Positions 58,354 through 64,000 of a stretch of 64,000 nt of DNA are shown one piece after another. The notes beneath the pieces were generated by a model. It did not search any database and was not told the origin of the DNA. It saw nothing but the letters and a program-made list of their open reading frames with translations. The first letter of the stretch is position 1; each line of letters starts with the position of its first letter. Source of the stretch: JADJVL01 sp046331545 (GTDB taxonomy: Bacteria; Acidobacteriota; Holophagae; Holophagales; Holophagaceae); contig JAXLQR010000002.1 of NCBI GenBank assembly GCA_046331545.1, forward strand, positions 3,224,001 through 3,288,000. Reading direction: 5' to 3'. The position numbers and the translations under genes were made by a program.

Positions 58354-61300
58354 CGCTTCGGGTAGGCGGGCACCGGCGGGAAGGCCTCCGTGGGCTTCTC
58401 CTGGAGCTGCTTCAGGAGGGTGTCCACGGCGGTCTCCAGCATCGGGTCGCGGCCCTGGAGCACCGCCTCGGGGGTCTGATCCGGATCCACGAGGACGTCG
58501 GGGTCCACGCCGTGGTTCTCCACCCACCAGCGGCCCTCCTTCCCGTAGAAGGCGTTGTTGCTCTGCTCCACCGTCCCGCCGTCCACGGTGAACTGGGTGT
58601 TGATGATGCCCACCAGGCCGCCCCAGCTCGGGATCCCCACGATGGTGCCCAGGCCCCGCGCCTTCACGTGGGCGAGGAAGGCCTCGCCGTCGCTGCCGTT
58701 CAGCTCGTTGCTGACGAAGACGTAGCGGCCGTCGGAGGCGGTGCCGGGGTAGCGGAAGGGCGCCATGCCGCGCAGCACGTTGAAGCCCACCTGCCGGCGC
58801 TCCAGCTGGTCGATCATGAAGAACTCGGTCCAGCCGCCGCCGTTCCCCCGCACGTCCACCACGAGGCCCTTGCGGTAGCGGAAGGCCCGCCAGTACTTGT
58901 CGAACTCGCCGACGTTCTCGTCCCCCATGGCGGTGATGTGCATGTAGCCGAGCTGGCCCCGGGAGCGCCGCTCCACCAGGGCGATCCGGTCCGCCACCCA
59001 GCGGACGTAGCGGAGCCGCGTATCGCTGGCCACGGGCTCCACCTCCACGGTGCGGGCGCCCTCGAGGCCCGGCCGCGCGTTGACCGTGAGCTTCACCTTC
59101 TGGCCCTTCACCACCTGCAGGCGCCGCGCGACGGCGTCGGGCGCCTTCAGGTCCTGGCCGTCGATGGCGAGGAGGTACTCGCCCTCCTTCACCTTCGGGT
59201 CGGGGTCCGCGAGGGGACCCTTGGCGTCCCGGTCGTAGGGGGTGGGCCCGTAGACCCGGGTGAAGCGGTAGCGGCCGCTGGCGTCCGCCGCGAGGTCCGC
59301 CCCCAGCAGGCCGGTGAAGACCGGCGTGGGGGCCGGCGGCGGCGCGATGCCGTGGGTGAAGTCCCCGCCGCCCACGTAGGTGTGGCTCACCGACAGCTCG
59401 CCCACCATCTGGGAGAGCAGCCAGTTCAGCTCGTAGCGGGTGTTGAGCTGGGGCAGGAAGGCCCGGAACTTGTCGCCGATGGCCTGCCAGTCCTGGCCGT
59501 GCATGTCGGCGTCGTAGAAGAAGTCCCGGTACCAGCGCCAGGTGTCGTTGAAGATCTGGGTCCACTCCTCCCGGGGCGAGACGGTCAGGCTCAGCCGCTC
59601 CAGGTCCAGCCTCGCCGGGAGCTGGCCGCTTCCGAGCAGGGCCTTCGCCTCGCCCACGTGGAAGGCGCCCTGCTTGCGGATGAGCAGGTGGGCGCCCTCG
59701 GGGCTCCAGCGCCAGTCGCTGACGGTGTCGGCCAGCACCGTGAGCTTCTTCGCCGCCGGATCGTAGAGGTGGAGCTTCCAGCTGTCCTGGGTGCGGGCGC
59801 GGAAGACCTGCTCGTTCAGGCCGTCGTCCCAGCCCTCGGCGGAGGCCCAGGACACCAGGCCCTTCCCGGCCCGCAGGTGGAAGTAGTTGCCGGGCTTCAC
59901 GGGCAGCGGCGCGATGCGCTCGGCCAGGCCCTCCACGTCCACGCGGAAGGGGCCCGCGGCGTCGCCCTGCTTCAGCTTCACGGCCATGACCTGGGTGGGC
60001 GTGGGCTCGATGTGGTGGTCCTGGCTGGGGTCGAGCTGGATGTGGAAGTTCGAGTAGCTGAGGAAGTAGAGGGTGCTGCCGTCGGCGTCGAAGCTGGGGT
60101 TGAGGCAGTCGAAGAAGCCGTCGGTGAGGGCCACCTTGCGCCCGGTGGGCAGGTGGAAGAGGAAGATGCGGTTGTTGCGGTTGGGCTGCACGAAGGAGTA
60201 GGCCACCCACTGGGAGTCCGGGGACCACGTGTAGTCGCTGACCTCCCAGAAGAACTGGTCGTTCTTCAGTTCGTGGCTCTCGTCGAGCTTCGAGAGCCTC
60301 CTCGTCTCCACGTCCATGACGTAGAGGGCGAAGCTCTTGTCGCCGAAGAGGAGCTTCTTCCCGTCGGGGCTCCACTCGAGGTGGTAGAGGGTGGTCTTCA
60401 GCCCGGTGGCGAGGCGCTGGGCGGGGCCGCCCGCGGCGGGGCGCACGTAGAGGTCGTACTCGCCGCTCTCGTCGGAGAGGTAGGCCACCCTCGTGCCGTC
60501 CGGCGAGAGCTGGGGGAAGCGTTCCCGGACGCCGGGGGTCCGGGTCAGGTCGAGGGCGGGCTTCGAGGCGTCCACGGGCACCACGAAGACGTCGCCCCGG
60601 GCCTCCAGGGCCACGGACTCCCCGCCGGGTCCCAGGGCCATGCCCTGGATCCAGTCCTTGGGGTTCACGGTGCGGGGCCGCACGCGCCAGTCGTCGGTGG
60701 CGAGGTCCAGGTCGAGGGCGCGCTCCGTGCGCGCCTGGAGGTCGTAGACGTGGAGCCGGCCGCCCTGGACGAAGACCACCCGCCGACCGTCGGTGGCGGG
60801 CCACTGGACGTCGAAGTCCTGGAAATCCGTCAGGGCGCGGGGATTCCGGCCCTCGGCGTCCATGGCGTAGAGGTTCGCGATGCCCTTCGGGCCGCGGTCC
60901 GAGACGAAGAGCACCTGGCCTCCGGCCCACATGGGGTACGCGTTCTTGCCCACGTAGTCCGTGAGCTGCGCCGGCGCCTGGGCCCCGGGCTCCAGCTTCC
61001 AGATCTCCTGGTGCATGCCGCCCTTGTAGCGCTTCCAGTAGTACTCCTCCGGGCCGTAGGGGTTGTAGACGTGGCCGCGGGGGCTGTAGAGGAGGTGCTG
61101 CGTGTCGCCCATGAAGGCCCCCTGCACGCCCCGCGGGACGGGCAGGGCCTCGGGCTCGTGGCCCTCCAGGTGCACGGTGTAGAGCCGCGTCACCGCCCGC
61201 TCCGAGGCCTCCCAGGCCGCGCGGAAGAGCACCCTCGAGGCGTCCGGCGACCAGCCCTGCACCGTCGCCCCGGGGCGCCAGGTCAGGCGCCTGGGCGTGC

Positions 61301-61574
61301 CGCCCGAGGCCGGGATGACGTAGATGTTCGAACCGCCGTCGTAGGTGCCGTTGAAGGCGATCCACTTCCCGTCGGGGCTGAAGCGGGGATAGGTCTCCGC
61401 CCCCGGGTGGCTGGTGATCCGGCGGGGGGCGCCCCCGGACAGGCTGCCCAGCCAGAGGTCGCCGTCGTAGGAGAAGACGACCGCGTCACCGTGGATGTCC
61501 GGCGTGGAGACCACCCTCGGCGCCCCGGCGACGAGGGCGAGGGAGAGGGTGGCGAGGGCGAAGGCGAGGCGCAT
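58350..61574 (-). CDS. Tricorn protease homolog (S41 family)
   Basis: A 1074-residue exported peptidase. A signal peptide (MRLAFALATLSLALVAGA) precedes a WD40/TolB-like six-bladed propeller and a seven-bladed propeller (repeated FSPDGKWIAF, LSPDGTRVAYLSDESGEYDLY, WSPDGKKLLFG). A core region, a PDZ domain and the C-terminal S41 catalytic domain follow. The catalytic His is in SVSHTYVGGG, the nucleophile S961 in NELNGSDGEAF and E1019 in WWVENHGVDPD, within a few positions of the archaeal enzyme (S965, E1023). In bacteria such exported forms degrade oligopeptides in the periplasm. Confidence 0.93.
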   Translation of the reverse strand: MRLAFALATLSLALVAGAPRVVSTPDIHGDAVVFSYDGDLWLGSLSGGAPRRITSHPGAETYPRFSPDGKWIAFNGTYDGGSNIYVIPASGGTPRRLTWRPGATVQGWSPDASRVLFRAAWEASERAVTRLYTVHLEGHEPEALPVPRGVQGAFMGDTQHLLYSPRGHVYNPYGPEEYYWKRYKGGMHQEIWKLEPGAQAPAQLTDYVGKNAYPMWAGGQVLFVSDRGPKGIANLYAMDAEGRNPRALTDFQDFDVQWPATDGRRVVFVQGGRLHVYDLQARTERALDLDLATDDWRVRPRTVNPKDWIQGMALGPGGESVALEARGDVFVVPVDASKPALDLTRTPGVRERFPQLSPDGTRVAYLSDESGEYDLYVRPAAGGPAQRLATGLKTTLYHLEWSPDGKKLLFGDKSFALYVMDVETRRLSKLDESHELKNDQFFWEVSDYTWSPDSQWVAYSFVQPNRNNRIFLFHLPTGRKVALTDGFFDCLNPSFDADGSTLYFLSYSNFHIQLDPSQDHHIEPTPTQVMAVKLKQGDAAGPFRVDVEGLAERIAPLPVKPGNYFHLRAGKGLVSWASAEGWDDGLNEQVFRARTQDSWKLHLYDPAAKKLTVLADTVSDWRWSPEGAHLLIRKQGAFHVGEAKALLGSGQLPARLDLERLSLTVSPREEWTQIFNDTWRWYRDFFYDADMHGQDWQAIGDKFRAFLPQLNTRYELNWLLSQMVGELSVSHTYVGGGDFTHGIAPPPAPTPVFTGLLGADLAADASGRYRFTRVYGPTPYDRDAKGPLADPDPKVKEGEYLLAIDGQDLKAPDAVARRLQVVKGQKVKLTVNARPGLEGARTVEVEPVASDTRLRYVRWVADRIALVERRSRGQLGYMHITAMGDENVGEFDKYWRAFRYRKGLVVDVRGNGGGWTEFFMIDQLERRQVGFNVLRGMAPFRYPGTASDGRYVFVSNELNGSDGEAFLAHVKARGLGTIVGIPSWGGLVGIINTQFTVDGGTVEQSNNAFYGKEGRWWVENHGVDPDVLVDPDQTPEAVLQGRDPMLETAVDTLLKQLQEKPTEAFPPVPAYPKR

Positions 61575-61682
61575 GGGGGCTCCGGTCGGGGCCCGGGCAG
61601 TCTACCTCGAAAAACGAGGGCTTGCCGGGGCCCCTCTCCCCGCGGAGTGTCAAAGCAGGTCGGGAAGGCGCCCGGGCCCCGC

Positions 61683-61688
61683 TAGCAT
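61683..61688 (+). promoter_or_regulatory. Leaderless-type -10 hexamer TAGCAT
   Basis: TAGCAT ends 6 bp before the ATG of the DinB-superfamily gene, matching the spacing seen at five other gene starts in the window. No -35 was recognised. Confidence 0.4.
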
Positions 61689-61694
61689 GGCGGG

Positions 61695-62222
61695 ATGGAC
61701 TCCCGCCCCATCCCCCCACCCGGACCCGACGAATACGCGGACTTCTACGCCGGCTACGTGGCCAAGGCCGAGGGCGCGAAGCTGCCCCGGGCCTACCTGG
61801 ACCAGCTCGCCGACCTCAAGGCGCGCCTGGGTGGCCTGGACGCGGGCCGCGGCCGGGAGCGCTACGCCGAGGGCAAGTGGAGCATCCAGGAGCTGGTGGG
61901 CCACCTCTGCGACGCGGAGCGGGTCTTCGCCTACCGCATGCTGCGCATCGGGCGCGGCGACGGAACGCCCCTGCCGGGCTTCGAGGAGAACGCCTACGTC
62001 GCCGCGGCGGGCTCGGACGCCCGCACCCTGCCGGACCTGCTCGAGGAGTTCGAGGCCCTGCGCCGGGCCACCTACCTCCTCGCCCGCCACATGCCCGAGG
62101 AGGGCTGGGCCCGCCGCGGCACCGCCAGCGGCAAGGAGGTCAGCGCCCGGGCCCTGGCCGCCATCCTCTACGGCCACGCGGCCCACCACCTCGCGGTCCT
62201 GAAGGACCGCTACGGAGTCTGA
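61695..62222 (+). CDS. DinB-superfamily metal-dependent protein
   Basis: A 175-residue four-helix-bundle protein. The metal-binding histidines are in WSIQELVGHLCDAERVFAYRM and LYGHAAHHLAVLKDRYG, as in DinB/YfiT-like proteins. Members of this superfamily are thiol S-transferases using mycothiol, bacillithiol or glutathione. With bshC and bshB1 in the same window, a bacillithiol transferase is a reasonable guess, but many members have unknown roles. First of a four-gene plus-strand run. Confidence 0.83.
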   Translation: MDSRPIPPPGPDEYADFYAGYVAKAEGAKLPRAYLDQLADLKARLGGLDAGRGRERYAEGKWSIQELVGHLCDAERVFAYRMLRIGRGDGTPLPGFEENAYVAAAGSDARTLPDLLEEFEALRRATYLLARHMPEEGWARRGTASGKEVSARALAAILYGHAAHHLAVLKDRYGV

Positions 62223-62224
62223 GC

Positions 62225-62704
62225 ATGCTGCCCTTCCTGGCCCTTCCCGTCCCCGCGCTGCAGGCCCCCGCGCCCCAGGCCGCGCCCACGGAGGCCGATC
62301 TCGCCCTCGCCCGGAGCGTGGTGGCGGCCTGCTACAAGGACCACCTGCGGCGCCGCTTCGGCTACGACGCGGCCTCCCTCAGGGCGAAGCGCCGCTGGTT
62401 CACGCCCGCCGTGCTCGACCTGGTCCAGAAGGAGCTCGCCAAGCCCTCCAAGCCCGACGAGGTGCCTTACCTCGACGGCGATCCCTTCACCAACAGCCAG
62501 GAGCCGCTGAGGAGCCTGAAGGTGGGCGCGGCCAGGGCCGCGGGCCAGGGCATCGAGGTGGCCCTCCACCTCGCCGGCGAGGGCTTCACCCGCGACTTCA
62601 AGGTGTCCCTCGTGCGCCTGCCGGCGGGCTGGCGCATCGACGACCTGACCTACGAGGACGGCACCACCCTCCGGGGCTTCCTGGCAGCGGCGCCCAAGGA
62701 ATGA
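62225..62704 (+). CDS. Small exported protein (DUF3828-like)
   Basis: A 159-residue protein with an N-terminal hydrophobic signal (MLPFLALPVPALQAPAPQA). The domain VVAACYKDHLRRRFGYDAAS, FTPAVLDLVQKELAKP, PYLDGDPFTNSQEP and VGAARAAGQGIEVALHL recalls DUF3828, a small periplasmic fold of unknown function. It starts 2 bp after the DinB gene stop, and its stop overlaps rsmE. Confidence 0.65.
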   Translation: MLPFLALPVPALQAPAPQAAPTEADLALARSVVAACYKDHLRRRFGYDAASLRAKRRWFTPAVLDLVQKELAKPSKPDEVPYLDGDPFTNSQEPLRSLKVGAARAAGQGIEVALHLAGEGFTRDFKVSLVRLPAGWRIDDLTYEDGTTLRGFLAAAPKE

Positions 62705-63408
62705 ACCTGGTCCTGCTCCTCGACGGGGACCTGGCGGGCCCGGGCCGCGCGCGGCTCACGGGCCGCCGCTTCGCCCACGTGCGGGACGTGCACCGCGCGG
62801 AGGCCGGGAAGACCCTGAGGGTGGGGCTCCTCGGCGGGGAGGCCGGCCTGGGCCGTGTCATCGAGATGGGGGAGGAGCACCTCGACCTCGCGTTCACCCT
62901 CGACACGCCGCCACCTCCCAAGCTACCCCTCACCCTCCTCGTCGCGCTCCCGCGTCCCAAGGTGCTGAACCGCGTCATCGCCTCCGCCACCAGCCTGGGC
63001 GTCGCGCGCATCGTGCTCCTCAACGCGTGGCGGGTGGAGAAGAGCTACTGGAAGAGCCCGCGCCTCGAGCCCGAGAGCCTGCGCGCCCAGATGCTGCTGG
63101 GCCTCGAGCAGGCCTGCGACACGGTGCTGCCGGAGCTGCGTCTGGCGCGGCTCTTCCTCCCCTTCGTGGAGCAAGAGCTGCCGGCACTGGCCGCGGGCTC
63201 GCGGAGGCTGGTGGCGCATCCCGGCGCCGTCGATGCCTGCCCCAGCGGGGTGGAGGGGCCCGTGACCCTGGCCCTGGGCCCCGAGGGCGGCTGGATCGAC
63301 GCGGAACTCGCGAGCCTCGAGAAGGCGGGCTTCGAACCCGTCTCCCTCGGCCTGCGGATCCTGCGCACGGAGACGGCCGTGGCGGCCCTGGCGGGGAGGC
63401 TGGCGTGA
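62701..63408 (+). CDS. rsmE: 16S rRNA (uracil1498-N3)-methyltransferase RsmE
   Basis: SPOUT methyltransferase for m3U1498 of 16S rRNA. It has 235 residues: an N-terminal PUA-like domain (LTGRRFAHVRDVHRAEAG) and a trefoil-knot C-terminal domain with LLVALPRPKVLNRVIASATSLGV, ALGPEGGWIDAELA and SLGLRILRTETAVAAL. ATG overlaps the previous stop by 4 bp. Confidence 0.94.
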   Translation: MNLVLLLDGDLAGPGRARLTGRRFAHVRDVHRAEAGKTLRVGLLGGEAGLGRVIEMGEEHLDLAFTLDTPPPPKLPLTLLVALPRPKVLNRVIASATSLGVARIVLLNAWRVEKSYWKSPRLEPESLRAQMLLGLEQACDTVLPELRLARLFLPFVEQELPALAAGSRRLVAHPGAVDACPSGVEGPVTLALGPEGGWIDAELASLEKAGFEPVSLGLRILRTETAVAALAGRLA

Positions 63409-63938
63409 AGACCTTCCACGTGCGCCCCGCCGCCGCCGCCGCCGCCCAGCGCCTGCAGCGGGTCGCCCTGGACACCTTCGAGGAGGCCTTCAGCCCGGCC
63501 CTGCCCGCGGCGGTGCTCGAGGCGATCTTCGCCGAGCGGTTCACCCTGGCGCGCTTCCGGGGCGAGCTGAAGGATCCCGCCTTCGCCATCTTCCTCGCCG
63601 AGGACGCCGAGGGCTTCCAGGGCTACGGCGTGGTGCAGCCCGATCCCTCGCCGCTGGACCTCGACGGGCCCTCCGTGGAACTGGGCCGCCTCTACGTCCG
63701 CGCCGCCCGCCACGGCGAAGGCGTGGGCGAGGCCCTGATGGCCGCCTGCGTGGGCGAGGCACGGCGGCGCGGCGCGCGCTGGCTGTGGCTCAAGGTGTGG
63801 GAGGCCAACCCGCGGGCGAGGGCCTTCTACCGACGGTGGGGATTCCGGGAGGCGGGCAGGGAGGAGGTCCGGGTCGCGGGCGTGGCGCTGCCGCATTTGA
63901 TCCTGGTGAAGGACCTGGTGGAGCCCGGGCGTGGCTGA
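63405..63938 (+). CDS. GNAT-family N-acetyltransferase
   Basis: A 177-residue GNAT enzyme. The acetyl-CoA motif is ARHGEGVGEALMAACVGEARRRGA, preceded by VELGRLYVRAA and followed by LKVWEANPRARAFYRRWGFRE. The acceptor is unknown. A role as the missing acetylglutamate synthase cannot be excluded, but its distance from the arg operon and general RimI/Pat-like look argue against it. GTG start overlapping the rsmE stop. Confidence 0.87.
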   Translation: MKTFHVRPAAAAAAQRLQRVALDTFEEAFSPALPAAVLEAIFAERFTLARFRGELKDPAFAIFLAEDAEGFQGYGVVQPDPSPLDLDGPSVELGRLYVRAARHGEGVGEALMAACVGEARRRGARWLWLKVWEANPRARAFYRRWGFREAGREEVRVAGVALPHLILVKDLVEPGRG

Positions 63939-64000
63939 GACCAAGGGCAAGCCGCGACGGTGGTGGCGGAGGCTGCTGAGCTGGGGCGCGGGGCTCGCGG
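63931..64000 (+). CDS. Start of a further gene, cut by the window end
   Basis: A GTG overlapping the GNAT gene by 8 bp opens MAETKGKPRRWWRRLLSWGAG and continues hydrophobic to the end. A basic segment followed by a hydrophobic stretch looks like the N-terminal anchor of a membrane or penicillin-binding-type protein. Too little is visible to identify it. Confidence 0.5.
   Translation, partial: MAETKGKPRRWWRRLLSWGAGLA

Noticed and set aside
63405..63938. GNAT protein as N-acetylglutamate synthase
   Set aside because: It lies over 50 kb from the arg operon, is coupled to rsmE, and shows no kinase-like regulatory domain or ArgA/ArgO-specific motif that I can recognise; left as generic GNAT.

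Overview
The window is about 70 percent G+C, with tightly packed genes, frequent ATGA/GTGA stop-start overlaps and many GTG or TTG starts. The gene content fits an acidobacterium, most likely class Holophagae (Geothrix/Holophaga relatives). It combines an arginine operon of the N-acetylornithine-carbamoyltransferase type, bacillithiol genes (bshC, bshB1), a PatA-like DUF4388/receiver pair, tricorn protease, bactofilin and type IV pilin in a Gram-negative background. The lineage call rests on gene content and remembered homologs; no search was possible. No rRNA, tRNA, CRISPR array, prophage or insertion sequence was recognised.

Layout. 1-473 is the end of ruvB. 474-946 is non-coding and holds hairpins, including one copy of a palindromic element. 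argR (minus) and a long arg operon (argD-argF'-argB-argE-argH-argG-P-loop gene-argC, plus, 1496-10386) diverge from a region with ARG-box-like sites. No recognisable N-acetylglutamate synthase is present, but an uncharacterised P-loop protein sits between argG and argC. Then come envelope genes on the minus strand (bactofilin, M23 peptidase, UbiA prenyltransferase), a plus-strand acyltransferase, a lone type IV pilin, a long-chain acyl-CoA ligase and xerC. 18313-19015 is a repeat-rich non-coding block.

19016-28070 is one long minus-strand run: bshC, bshB1, tilS, ftsH, folP, glmM, a 17-codon upstream ORF, pdxJ, a receiver protein and a DUF4388 protein. It joins thiol synthesis, tRNA modification, protein quality control, folate, peptidoglycan precursor and PLP synthesis. 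28094-36883 holds central metabolism and lipid genes: two tandem GAPDH paralogs (one with an altered active site), a Fis-like regulator, pyruvate kinase, cinA, plsY and gpsA. 36917-49329 holds an oxidoreductase, corA, an LTA-synthase-like enzyme, a stand-alone ArnA-type decarboxylase domain, two ArnT-like transferases and an ArnE/F-like SMR protein. Together these suggest sugar tailoring of lipid A or another lipid-linked glycan. YhhQ, a ROK kinase, a membrane dipeptidase and a small Gly/Lys repeat protein lie among them.

49386-64000 holds an acyl-CoA ligase, a CoA-transferase, a TPR protein, a large SPFH/flotillin-like protein, hypothetical proteins, a TfoX-N protein, tricorn protease, a DinB-superfamily protein, rsmE, a GNAT acetyltransferase and the first codons of another gene. 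Several genes at the head of transcription units have a TAnnnT hexamer 5-7 nt before the start codon, which points to leaderless mRNAs. Two short divergent intergenic regions are centred on a GGTACC palindrome that would supply overlapping divergent -10 boxes.
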